From Nocardioides thalensis (GTDB lineage Bacteria; Actinomycetota; Actinomycetes; Propionibacteriales; Nocardioidaceae), in contig NZ_JACCFP010000001.1 of assembly GCF_013410655.1 (NCBI RefSeq), forward strand, positions 4,177,501 to 4,241,500: a stretch of DNA of 64,000 bases, written 5' to 3'. The translations under genes and the position numbers were made by a program. Below the pieces are notes generated by a model, which did no database searches, was not told where the DNA came from, and saw nothing but the letters and a program-made list of their open reading frames with translations. Positions 34,164 to 41,826 of the stretch are shown here, one piece after another (within the stretch, counting starts at the first letter, position 1; each line of letters begins with the position of its first letter).

Positions 34164-35441
34164 CTATGGCAGCTGCGCGAAGCGATCGACGCGATACGGC
34201 CGCAGGTCGAGCGCACTGCGCCCGTCGACGATCCCCTCCGCGACCGCCCGCCACGTGCCCGGCCCCAGGATGAACCCGTGTCCGCTCATGCCGGCTGCCA
34301 CCCACGCATTGTCGGCCGTCGGCACCCGGCCGACGTAGGGCTCGAAGTCAGGGGTGATGTCGACGACTCCCGACGAGGTCCGCTGGAGACGGTGGTTCGC
34401 CAGCGACGGCACCACGCGCGCCGCGGAGGCGAGCTTGCTCTCCGAGTAGCGTCGCCACGGCCGCGGTTCCCAACCCGTAGGGACGAAGTCGGGTCCGTTC
34501 CGAAGTCGTCGCCGCCGGCGTCGCAGGTCGTTGCGGGCGATCGCCCAGTCGACGCGGAAGGTCGCTCCGCGCACGTGATGGAGCAGAGCCGGGGCCCAGG
34601 TCCGGAGGTCCCTCACGTCGTCGAGCGACAGGTCGTGGACGTACTCGGGCGCCCGGTAGCCCCCGCCGAACCGCACTACGCCGTCGGCACTCTGTCGCAT
34701 TGTGAATTTGCCCGCCCGGATGAACCCGGGAAACAGCCGGTCGCCGATCGGGGCCGTCTCGCCACTCGGCACGCGGACCCGCTGCATCGGGACGCGTGTC
34801 CCGAGAGCGTCGAGCAGACGAGGCGTCCAGACCCCTCCGGCAATCACGACCTGCTGGCAGGAAAACCGCTCCTGAAGCGTGCGGACGGCGGTGATCTTGC
34901 GTCGCGAGAGGTCGAAGCCGACCGCCATCGTGCCGACCGAGAACCGCGCCCCCCTAGCAAGCGCGGCGCGGTGCAGTGCGGCGACCACGCGCATCCGGTT
35001 CACGTGACCGCCTGGCTTGGTGTGCATGCCGAGGAACTCGCCGGCCAGGGCGGGCCACCTCGCCCGCACCTCGTCGGGAGGCGTCAGCGCGGTGAGATCG
35101 ATCTGTTCGCTGACGCCGAGGGTCGTCGACTGCGCCGCCAGCCAGGCGCGGTCGTCGTCGTCGACGACGAGCGTGCTCCAGCCGCCGCGGTCGAGCTCGA
35201 TGTCCTCCCCGAAGCGATCTTCGAACTGATCCCAACCCACCATCGATGCCCCGGTCACCGACTCGCTCTCGATGGCGAGCGGACCTGGCCCGGGGAGGCG
35301 GAGGGCGGCGTTGCTCCGGACGGTCTGCTCGAAGCCGAGTCCGTCCTTCTCCAAAACGACCACCTCGGCGCCGCGATCGGCAAGCTCGACAGCGGTCCCG
35401 AGGCCGGTGAGTCCGCCCCCGATGATCACGACATCAGCCAC
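34164..35441 (-). CDS. FAD-dependent amine/amino-acid oxidase (DAO family)
   Basis: Predicted 425-aa flavoprotein. The N-terminal dinucleotide motif is VVIIGGGLTGLGTAVELADRG, and the C-terminal GMSGHGFILGPGTWRAVAEG is the DAO FAD closure. DAO-family members include D-amino acid oxidases, sarcosine oxidases and PuuB gamma-glutamylputrescine oxidase. The window holds homologues of the other Puu enzymes, so a PuuB-like role is attractive but unproven. GTG start with GAGGGA upstream. It follows the cupin gene by 27 bp. Confidence 0.86.
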   Translation of the reverse strand: MADVVIIGGGLTGLGTAVELADRGAEVVVLEKDGLGFEQTVRSNAALRLPGPGPLAIESESVTGASMVGWDQFEDRFGEDIELDRGGWSTLVVDDDDRAWLAAQSTTLGVSEQIDLTALTPPDEVRARWPALAGEFLGMHTKPGGHVNRMRVVAALHRAALARGARFSVGTMAVGFDLSRRKITAVRTLQERFSCQQVVIAGGVWTPRLLDALGTRVPMQRVRVPSGETAPIGDRLFPGFIRAGKFTMRQSADGVVRFGGGYRAPEYVHDLSLDDVRDLRTWAPALLHHVRGATFRVDWAIARNDLRRRRRRLRNGPDFVPTGWEPRPWRRYSESKLASAARVVPSLANHRLQRTSSGVVDITPDFEPYVGRVPTADNAWVAAGMSGHGFILGPGTWRAVAEGIVDGRSALDLRPYRVDRFAQLP

Positions 35442-35468
35442 GGGACTTCCCTCGCTCCCCCGACCCGG

Positions 35469-35831
35469 TCAGTGGTGCTTCCCCTCGCTCGGCGGGGGCG
35501 TCAGGAAGATGAGGGTCGTCTGGTCGTTGTCGGGATGCTCGATGCGGTACGCCGAGCCCCGCGGAATCACGAGCACCTGTCCGGCCTGGAAGTCGAACTC
35601 GTGATCGTCAACCCACGCGGTGGCCGAGCCCTCGAGAGCGTAGATCGCCACGTCCTCACCGCTCGTCCCGCCGTACGAGCCAGGTGCCTTGACCGTCGCG
35701 TGGTGCACCCCGAACGGGAGGCCGTCGCTCCGCTGCACCATGCGACGGCTCACCCCGTCCAGTCCATTCTCCTCGCGCGTGTAGCGCACGGCTCGGGCGT
35801 CGTTGTAGTGGACGGTGAACGGAATCGTCAC
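35469..35831 (-). CDS. Small cupin-domain protein
   Basis: Predicted 120-aa single cupin. The first metal motif is in PFGVHHATVKAPG with SGEDVAIYALEGSATAWVDD, and the second region is VLVIPRGSAYRIEH. The GTG at 35831 has AAGGAG 7 nt upstream. It is co-transcribed with the DAO oxidase. It may sense or modify the pathway compound; no HTH is present, unlike PuuR. Confidence 0.8.
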   Translation of the reverse strand: MTIPFTVHYNDARAVRYTREENGLDGVSRRMVQRSDGLPFGVHHATVKAPGSYGGTSGEDVAIYALEGSATAWVDDHEFDFQAGQVLVIPRGSAYRIEHPDNDQTTLIFLTPPPSEGKHH

Positions 35832-36197
35832 GATTGTTCTCCTTCGTCGGGGAGATGGGCGCATCCATGCGAGCGAAACTTAAGCGTCAACTGACTCTAG
35901 CAAGTGATTTGATGCTTGGTAACGGCTCACGCGCACGTTTCGAGATGCGTGTACGTCCGCCCCCTGGCTACTCGACATACCTCAGCCCCTTCGCAGACCG
36001 AGCCCAGGTGCAGCGCGCCATGACGAAGCTGGACGCCCGCGACCACGCGCAGCTCGTCCTCGGCTTACCAGACCATCCTGGCCGAGGCCGCACCTCGATC
36101 GGCAGGGCCGATGGTCCTGGCGACGAGGATCCGTAGGCGAGCCGGCCGCTCTCTGAGCTGCCACTCGCCTAGGAACAGTGGAGTCTCGATCGTGCGA
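35832..36197. other. 366-bp region without a convincing gene
   Basis: The left end is the AT-rich promoter of the cupin-oxidase operon and holds a CAAGYRWTTYG site. The rest (about 35950-36190) has short open frames only. One + frame (DARDHAQLVL) seems to continue in another frame as AYQTILAEAAPRS, which could be a frameshifted gene relic; I cannot confirm it. Confidence 0.4.
35901..35911 (+). promoter_or_regulatory. CAAGYRWTTYG site before the cupin gene
   Basis: CAAGTGATTTG, 70 bp upstream of the cupin start. It extends into a palindrome-like CAAG-N10-CTTG (35901-35918). Confidence 0.45.
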
Positions 36198-38447
36198 TCA
36201 GCCCAACGGCGTGACCGTGACGTTCTGGAACGTAGCGGTGGATCGGAAGACCTGGAGTCCGAACTGCCCCTCGGTGTAGGAGTCGTCGACCACGTCTACC
36301 AGCGGCTCCTCCGAACCGTCGACGAACACCTTGATCCGGCTCCCGTCCACCTCGACCTTGAAGTGATAGAAGCGGCCGATCTCGACATCGAACGGAACTG
36401 TATCGAGCACCACTCCGCCAGCCCGCCAGAGCTTGACCATTCCGCCGCTGTCGACAGAGTCCACGTTGATCGTGTAGTGCCTGGTGAGGTTGCGGTCGGC
36501 CCGGAACGTCAGCGCCGCTGCCTGGCCTGAGTCGATGCGGACGTCGCCTTCCAGGACGAAGTCACCCCCGGTCGCCTTCGAGAGATACCAAGCATCACCG
36601 GTCGAGGTTCCCTGCTTGCCGTCGGCACTCTCGGTCCAGGTCCCGCCGTGGGGATACCAGGGTCCCTCGATGTTCGTCCGCAGCGTGGATTCCCCCGCGG
36701 CCTTCCAGATGGACTTCAGGTCGGTGATCTTCAGCGACTCCAGAACAACGTGGCCGTCGGCGTACAGGTCGACCCCGTCCCCACCCGGCAGGCTGTCGAA
36801 GTTGATGTTCCTGCTCTTGTAGTACAGGCCGTCGCTGCCGAAGATCTCCAACTGACCGCGGTCGACGAGCAGTTGCATCTTCACCTTGTTCGGATCATCG
36901 CCAGCCGGCAGAGGGCTCCCGTCCAGGGTGCGCGCGGCCACGTCGTAGGTCACCTCGGCGTCGTGCCAGCCGTCGGCGTCGGTGTGAAGACGCAGACCGA
37001 AGGCGGTAGCGGCAGGTCGGTCTCGCTCCACGTCCATCGCTTCGCGGGTCGTGGCCAGGTCGGACCGCAGTTGCGTTCGCCGCGTCGTCAGCCTGACGTT
37101 CGTCCGGCGCTCGGCCTCCAGTTGTCGGCGCAGCTTCGTGCGGAGCTCCGACTGGTGCGGCTCGAGATCAGCGATCCGCTTCTTCAAGCTCTTGATCTTC
37201 TGGTTCGACGTTCTGATCTGCTTGCTCACGGTCGCGATCGCCGCGAGCTGACGTGCCTCAACGTCCTGGAGTCGCTCCAGCTCGAGGTTGCGGGCGAGAT
37301 CGAACGTCGCCGTCACCTCGTAGGTGTCGGCCTCCACGTTGTCGAGCAGTGTCTCCGCGCCCGCGGGGGTGAGGTCGACGTCTTCGAACGTGGTGCTCCT
37401 GCCGCGGATGTTCTCGAGCTCCGCGACCGGAGTGCTGCGCACGCGCAGACCGTCATCGGTCTCGGCAAGCTCCATCTCGACGGGGAACGTCGCGTTGCCC
37501 GTCCAGACCGAGCCTCGGTTGCCGCCCTGCCATGCCATGTTGACCACCCGGTCGTCGGGCAGGTTCTCGAAGGTCAGAGCCGCGTAGTATTCGCCGCCGG
37601 GACCGGAGGCGTTCAGGTTGACGCGCTGGGGAGTTGCCCAGTCCGTGCTGAACTCCCCGTTCGTGTAGTCGCCGAGGACGTATTCGCCCTGGGCGTCGCT
37701 GAGCATCCACGTCGTGCCGCCGTCCGGAGTCTCCATCTCGACGAAGTCGGGACACTCGAACAGCCAGCCGGCGGCGAACCGGCTCTCGTACTCCCAGTCC
37801 AGCAAGTTCTCCGAAGAGTAGAAGTTGACACCGTTGCCACCTTCGTCGGACCACACCACCATGATCCATTTCTGCGACTCCGGGTCCCACGCGACCTTGG
37901 GGTCGCGCGACGTACCGGCCGGCGTCGCGATGGGGTTGCCCCCGTCATACGTCTCGAACGTGTAGCCACCGTCGTTGCTGTAGAAGGCGCGCACGCCGTT
38001 GGTGCCGGAGTACACGATGATCGGATCCTCGTCGCCGGACTTGAGGCCGGACACGTTGTTCGTGTCGACGACGCCGCCACCTGAGAACAGGTCACCGGGA
38101 TGCACCCCAGGCTCCAGCGCGATCGGCTGCTGCTTCCAATGCACCAGGTCGGCACTGGTGGCATGGCCCCAGTGCATCGTGTCCCACTCGAGTCCGTGCG
38201 GGTTGTGCTGGTAGTAGAGGTGGTAGAGACCGTCGTAGTACAGGGGCGCGTTGACGTCGTTCATCCATCCGCCGCGCGAGCTGAAGTGGTGCTGGCCGCG
38301 GTTGTCCTCCTGGTAGTTCGTCGAGGGATAAGGGAACTCGGGGTAGTCCTCGACCTCTCCACCAGTGGCGGTCACGGTGGTGACGCCCAGCGTGACCGCC
38401 GTCAGCATCAGCACTGCACCGGCGCGCCTGCGTGTCCATCTGCTCAT
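36198..38447 (-). CDS. Secreted GH32 levanase/inulinase with coiled-coil insertion and CBM66-like module
   Basis: Predicted 749-aa exported fructan hydrolase. Residues 1-30 form a signal peptide (MSRWTRRRAGAVLML...). The GH32 five-blade propeller covers about 45-330: nucleophile Asp64 in WMND, stabiliser in RDP (181-183), acid/base Glu231 in ECPD. The GH32 C-terminal beta-sandwich (about 370-575) is split by a charged coiled-coil hairpin at about 386-476. Residues 590-749 resemble the CBM66 fructan-binding module of SacC-type exo-levanases. The ATG at 38447 has AAGGAG upstream. A LacI-type palindrome and a CRP-like site lie upstream. Codon use is somewhat more AT-tolerant than in neighbours. 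Confidence 0.9.
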   Translation of the reverse strand: MSRWTRRRAGAVLMLTAVTLGVTTVTATGGEVEDYPEFPYPSTNYQEDNRGQHHFSSRGGWMNDVNAPLYYDGLYHLYYQHNPHGLEWDTMHWGHATSADLVHWKQQPIALEPGVHPGDLFSGGGVVDTNNVSGLKSGDEDPIIVYSGTNGVRAFYSNDGGYTFETYDGGNPIATPAGTSRDPKVAWDPESQKWIMVVWSDEGGNGVNFYSSENLLDWEYESRFAAGWLFECPDFVEMETPDGGTTWMLSDAQGEYVLGDYTNGEFSTDWATPQRVNLNASGPGGEYYAALTFENLPDDRVVNMAWQGGNRGSVWTGNATFPVEMELAETDDGLRVRSTPVAELENIRGRSTTFEDVDLTPAGAETLLDNVEADTYEVTATFDLARNLELERLQDVEARQLAAIATVSKQIRTSNQKIKSLKKRIADLEPHQSELRTKLRRQLEAERRTNVRLTTRRTQLRSDLATTREAMDVERDRPAATAFGLRLHTDADGWHDAEVTYDVAARTLDGSPLPAGDDPNKVKMQLLVDRGQLEIFGSDGLYYKSRNINFDSLPGGDGVDLYADGHVVLESLKITDLKSIWKAAGESTLRTNIEGPWYPHGGTWTESADGKQGTSTGDAWYLSKATGGDFVLEGDVRIDSGQAAALTFRADRNLTRHYTINVDSVDSGGMVKLWRAGGVVLDTVPFDVEIGRFYHFKVEVDGSRIKVFVDGSEEPLVDVVDDSYTEGQFGLQVFRSTATFQNVTVTPLG

Positions 38448-38492
38448 GCCTGTCGAACTCCTTCTCAGCGGCTGGCTCATGACCGTCAACGT

Positions 38493-38504
38493 GACAACGT
38501 TGTC
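38493..38504. promoter_or_regulatory. LacI-family-type operator GACAACGTTGTC
   Basis: Perfect 12-bp palindrome with the central CG typical of LacI-family operators, 46 bp upstream of the levanase start codon. No LacI gene is in the window. Confidence 0.6.
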
Positions 38505-38515
38505 TTAACCTTCCA

Positions 38516-38531
38516 TGTGACGCCGATCACG
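38516..38531. promoter_or_regulatory. CRP/GlxR-like site upstream of the levanase gene
   Basis: TGTGACGCCGATCACG fits TGTGA-N6-TCACA except the last base. It lies 12 bp beyond the LacI-type operator, a plausible activator position. Confidence 0.5.
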
Positions 38532-38791
38532 TCAAGACTCAGCTCGACCGCGCGCATCGGTCCCGACGACAGCGCACGTGGCGCGGCCCGAAGGGTCGGT
38601 CCGACCGGCCTCAGCGATGAACGTGACGACGCCGGCCTGGGCGAGACGAAGGGATCTACGTCCGATCCGCGCTCACGCGCGTCCGGGGCGGCAAGTAGGA
38701 GCCCCGCCCGGGGCCGGACCCCGCTGTGAAGAAGAGGGATCCAAAGCGGTCGCTGCCGTAACGCCACGCCGCCGCCGGACACTACCTACAC

Positions 38792-39334
38792 ATGAGCACT
38801 CCCGATGACGCCGCGTTCGGCCGGGCCTGGGACGAGTACGGGCCGCGGGTCGCGGCGTACGCGCGCCGCCACGTGCCGGCAGACGACGTCCACGACGTCG
38901 TGGCCGAGACGTTCCTGCAGGCCTGGCGGCGCTGGGACGCGGTTCCGCAGCCGCCGATCGCCTGGCTGATCGGTACCGCGCGGAAGGTGATCGGCAACAG
39001 TCGCCGCGCCACCCGCCGCCGAACGGCGCTCCACGACCGGCTCTCGCTGCTCTTCGAGGCCGCGCGTCCCAGCGAGGACGCCGGCGTGCTGGCCACCGAG
39101 CGGATCGCGGCGTTGCAAGCCCTCGCCGACCTCCCCGACCAGCAGCGGGAAGCGCTGCTGCTCGTCGCGTGGGACGGCCTCACGCCCGACGAGGCGGCTG
39201 CGGCGCTCGGTATCAGGCCCGGCGCCTTCCGGGTGCGCACGCACCGTGCCCGCGCCGCACTCGACCAGTCCACCACTCCTCCCCGGCACGCAACCGTGCC
39301 CAACCGACTCCTCAACGAAGGCGGAATCCGATGA
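38792..39334 (+). CDS. ECF-type RNA polymerase sigma factor
   Basis: Predicted 180-aa sigma-70-family ECF protein. Region 2 is RHVPADDVHDVVAETFLQAWRRW with the polymerase-binding helix; region 4 is ALADLPDQQREALLLVAWDGLTPDEAAAALGI, the promoter -35 HTH. No extra C-terminal domain is present. The stop overlaps the next start (ATGA), coupling it to its probable membrane-bound partner. Confidence 0.9.
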   Translation: MSTPDDAAFGRAWDEYGPRVAAYARRHVPADDVHDVVAETFLQAWRRWDAVPQPPIAWLIGTARKVIGNSRRATRRRTALHDRLSLLFEAARPSEDAGVLATERIAALQALADLPDQQREALLLVAWDGLTPDEAAAALGIRPGAFRVRTHRARAALDQSTTPPRHATVPNRLLNEGGIR

Positions 39335-40071
39335 CCAAGACCGACCTCATCGCCGACATGGCGCCGACACCTCAGCCGTTCGATCCCGACTGGTCGGAGC
39401 AGACCCTCCTCGGCATCCTCGCCACCGACCAGGAAGCGCCCGCGAGGAAGCGGCGCGGCCGTCGGATCGCGCTGGCAGGCCTCGCGGCGAGCGCCCTCAC
39501 CGTCGGCACGGCGGCGTCGGTCGCCGCGGGCGGGCCTGACGACGTCGTACGACGCGTGCTGACGCAGTTCAGCGAGCAGCCGAACACCAGCGGCAACGGG
39601 CTCGGGGTCCTGCACGACCCGGAGCTCGTGGCTCAGTTCGAGAGCGAGAACGGCGTCTTCGCGTTCTGGGTGGCCACGTCGTCCTCGGGCACCGTCTGCT
39701 ACGCGCTGAGCGACGGGCAGTGGGATGGGACCGGCACTCCCACCGAGGACCAGCTCGAGTACGGCTGCGGCGGGCAGCTCTGGATGGGCCCGAACCGGCC
39801 GCCGGAGCACCTGACCCGCCCCGACCAGTTCGGCGGGTTCTTCGCGGCCGAGGTCGGGCTGGTCGTGTACGGCGTCTCGCCGTACCCGCGCGCCACCGAG
39901 GTGATCGTCGAGGGCGACGGCGTGGACCGCACGCTGCCGGTGCGCGCTGACTCCCTCGGCTACGGCGACGCCTTCCCCGAGGCGTCGCAGGCCACGTCAC
40001 TCACGCTGACCTTCCTCGACGCAGGCGGACAGGTGCTGGGCTCGAAGCGGGTCGTCGCGCAGGTCGGCTGA
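39331..40071 (+). CDS. Probable membrane-anchored partner/anti-sigma of the ECF factor
   Basis: Predicted 246-aa protein. A short cytoplasmic N-terminus (about 45 aa, with DPDWSEQTLLGIL) precedes one transmembrane segment (about 48-67). A 180-aa extracytoplasmic domain with two Cys (VCYAL and YGCGG) follows. It has no zinc anti-sigma (HxxxCxxC) motif, so if it is an anti-sigma factor it is not of that class. The 4-bp overlap with the sigma gene supports a functional pair. Confidence 0.65.
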   Translation: MTKTDLIADMAPTPQPFDPDWSEQTLLGILATDQEAPARKRRGRRIALAGLAASALTVGTAASVAAGGPDDVVRRVLTQFSEQPNTSGNGLGVLHDPELVAQFESENGVFAFWVATSSSGTVCYALSDGQWDGTGTPTEDQLEYGCGGQLWMGPNRPPEHLTRPDQFGGFFAAEVGLVVYGVSPYPRATEVIVEGDGVDRTLPVRADSLGYGDAFPEASQATSLTLTFLDAGGQVLGSKRVVAQVG

Positions 40072-40123
40072 TCAGGATCGGCCGACCGCATCGACTCTGG
40101 CAAGCACTACTGGCGCGACACGC

Positions 40124-40156
40124 AATGAGCCCCCGGCCGCTGGCCGGGGGCTCATT
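40124..40156. terminator. Strong bidirectional terminator
   Basis: Perfect 15-bp stem (AATGAGCCCCCGGCC and its complement) with loop GCT. It lies between the + strand sigma/partner operon and the - strand tRNA-Arg. Confidence 0.75.
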
Positions 40157-40210
40157 GACTGTCGACCGTCGCGACTCAGGTGTCACCCATGTCCCGACTC
40201 ATCACATTTG

Positions 40211-40283
40211 CGCGCCTGTAGGGATTCGAACCCCAAACCTTCTGATCCGTAGTCAGATGCTCTATCCGTTGAGCTACAGGCGC
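40211..40283 (-). tRNA. tRNA-Arg (anticodon ACG)
   Basis: A 73-nt cloverleaf on the minus strand. The acceptor stem GCGCCTG pairs with CAGGCGC. The anticodon stem TCTGA/TCAGA encloses loop CTACGGA with ACG at 40248-40250. The T arm GGTTCGAATCC is standard. CCA is not encoded. Confidence 0.95.
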
Positions 40284-40369
40284 CCGTCGTCCCGCTGCGC
40301 GGAGCGACCGGACGAGGATAGCCGAGTCGGTGCACGGATACCGAATCCGGGTCGTGGGATCATGACCGC

Positions 40370-41371
40370 ATGCCCGGCTTCGATTCCGAGAGGCGCGATC
40401 TGTTCGAGCGGGTCGCCACCGAGCTCTACGAGGTGGTCGTGGAGGCCGGCGGCATCTCGGACGACGACCCGCGGCTCCTCGAGGGCGAGCAGCGCAAGGC
40501 GTTCGACCTGTTGGTCGAGCTCGGCCTGCTCCAACACGAGCCGGGCAACCCCCGCTGGACGGCGGTCGAGCCGAGCACCTCGCAGGGCCGGGTCGTGAGC
40601 CCGCTCGGCGTCGAGGGCGCTCGCCTGCTTGACGAGTCCGCGCGTTGGGCCCGGGCGTTCCAGACCCTCACCAGCACCTGGCGCCGGTCACCGCAGGCCG
40701 AGACCCGGGGACCGTTCACCTACCTGCACGGCGAGGCGATCAGCCCCTACCTCACGACGATCATCGGGGAGGCCGAGGAGGAGCTGCTCACCGCGCAGCC
40801 GCAGACCGGCCGCGATGCCGCGTCGATCGCGTCCGCCGCGCTGCGCGACATCCAGGCCCTGGAGCGTGGCGTCTCGATGCGGATCCTCTACCAGCACAGC
40901 GCGCGGCGGCACGCGATCACGCACAAGTACGTCGCGCAGGTGACCGAACGCGGTGCCGAGGTGCGCACGCTCGACGAGTTCTTCAACCGGATGATCGTCG
41001 TCGACCGGCGGGTTGCGGTGATCCCCGCCCCCGACGACCTGACGACCGCGGTCGCCGTACGGGAGCCGTCCGTCGTCGCCTACCTCGTCGACGTCTTCGA
41101 CCGCGCGTTCGCGCGCGCCCGGCCGTTCACCAACACCGAGACCTCGCTCATGCGTGAGGTCGCCGCCGAGCAGCGGGCGATGACGATCCGCATGCTGATC
41201 GAGGGCCACGCCGACGCGGTCAGCGCCAAGCGCCTGGGCGTGAGCCCGCGCACGTACGCCGGCTACGTCGCCGAGCTCAAGGAGGAGTACGACGCCGAGA
41301 CACGTTTCCAGCTCGGCTACACGATGGGCAAGCTCGGGGTGTCCGGCAAGGAGCTCCCCAAGCAGGAGTGA
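40370..41371 (+). CDS. TrmB/LuxR-like transcriptional regulator with phospholipase-D-like core
   Basis: Predicted 333-aa protein. The N-terminal 90 residues resemble a winged-helix TrmB-type domain (ELYEVVVEAGG...FDLLVELGLLQ). The middle (FTYLHGEAISPYLTTIIGEA ... RMIVVDRRVAVIPAPDD) has the layout of PLD-like sensor domains. The C-terminal 70 residues carry an HTH (HADAVSAKRLGVSPRTYAGY). Such three-part regulators are common in Streptomyces and relatives. The target is unknown; tRNA genes flank it. Confidence 0.75.
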   Translation: MPGFDSERRDLFERVATELYEVVVEAGGISDDDPRLLEGEQRKAFDLLVELGLLQHEPGNPRWTAVEPSTSQGRVVSPLGVEGARLLDESARWARAFQTLTSTWRRSPQAETRGPFTYLHGEAISPYLTTIIGEAEEELLTAQPQTGRDAASIASAALRDIQALERGVSMRILYQHSARRHAITHKYVAQVTERGAEVRTLDEFFNRMIVVDRRVAVIPAPDDLTTAVAVREPSVVAYLVDVFDRAFARARPFTNTETSLMREVAAEQRAMTIRMLIEGHADAVSAKRLGVSPRTYAGYVAELKEEYDAETRFQLGYTMGKLGVSGKELPKQE

Positions 41372-41395
41372 ACGCGGCCCGACGACCCCTTCAGG

Positions 41396-41533
41396 TCAGC
41401 GCGTGCGGCAGGCCCCGCCGCAGCCCCAGCCGCTGTCGAGCGCCTGCGCCGGAGGGGCGGAGACGGCAACCAGTCCGACCGTCGCAGCGGTCGCGGCCAG
41501 TGTCAGTGCGGCCTTGCGAGCGAGCTTCTTCAT
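41396..41533 (-). CDS. Tiny secreted peptide precursor (45 aa)
   Basis: Predicted 45-aa precursor. It has a classic signal peptide: KKLARK, a hydrophobic Ala/Leu core, then a Sec cleavage site after AQA. The mature part would be only about 14 residues, LDSGWGCGGACRTR, with two Cys three residues apart. The ATG at 41533 has GGGGGAA 4 nt upstream. No processing, transporter or receptor gene is adjacent. It could be a signalling or redox peptide, or a degraded remnant. Confidence 0.6.
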   Translation of the reverse strand: MKKLARKAALTLAATAATVGLVAVSAPPAQALDSGWGCGGACRTR

Positions 41534-41600
41534 CACGTTCCCCCGTGACTCGTGTGGGCTGTGACGTTCATCCTGCCTCATCGCCCCTGGAAACGGAACA

Positions 41601-41630
41601 GGCCCCTGATGAGGTGTCCTCATCGGGGCC
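41601..41630 (-). terminator. Terminator after tRNA-Ser(GCT)
   Basis: Stem GGCCCC-T-GATGAGG / CCTCATC-GGGGCC with loop TGT and one bulged base, 23 bp beyond the tRNA 3' end. A T-containing tail follows in the leftward direction. Confidence 0.65.
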
Positions 41631-41653
41631 GTTCGCGTGGCTGGGCCACATGG

Positions 41654-41744
41654 CGGAGGCGGAGGGATTTGAACCCTCGATGGGGTTGTAGCCCCAAACC
41701 CGCTTAGCAGGCGGGCGCCATAGACCAGACTAGGCGACGCCTCC
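41654..41744 (-). tRNA. tRNA-Ser (anticodon GCT)
   Basis: A 91-nt class II tRNA with a long variable arm. The acceptor stem GGAGGCG pairs with CGCCTCC. The anticodon stem CCCGC/GCGGG encloses CTGCTAA (anticodon GCT). The T arm GGTTCAAATCC is standard. Confidence 0.95.
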
Positions 41745-41826
41745 TCACCGACCCTTCGGCCGGCGGGGCAAGGTTACTCGCCCGGCCGGTTCGCGCCGAA
41801 TCCGGCCCGTCCGGGGCCGCTGCCGG

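Larger units (their letters stand above)
38448..38791. other. 344-bp divergent intergenic region
   Basis: It holds the operator palindrome and CRP-like site of the levanase gene at its left end. From about 38540 to 38791 I see no gene and no clear ECF promoter motif for the sigma factor that follows. Confidence 0.5.

Noticed and set aside
35834-36136. 100-aa + strand frame before the levanase
   Set aside because: No recognisable domain, poor codon pattern, and it begins inside the promoter of the divergent cupin gene.
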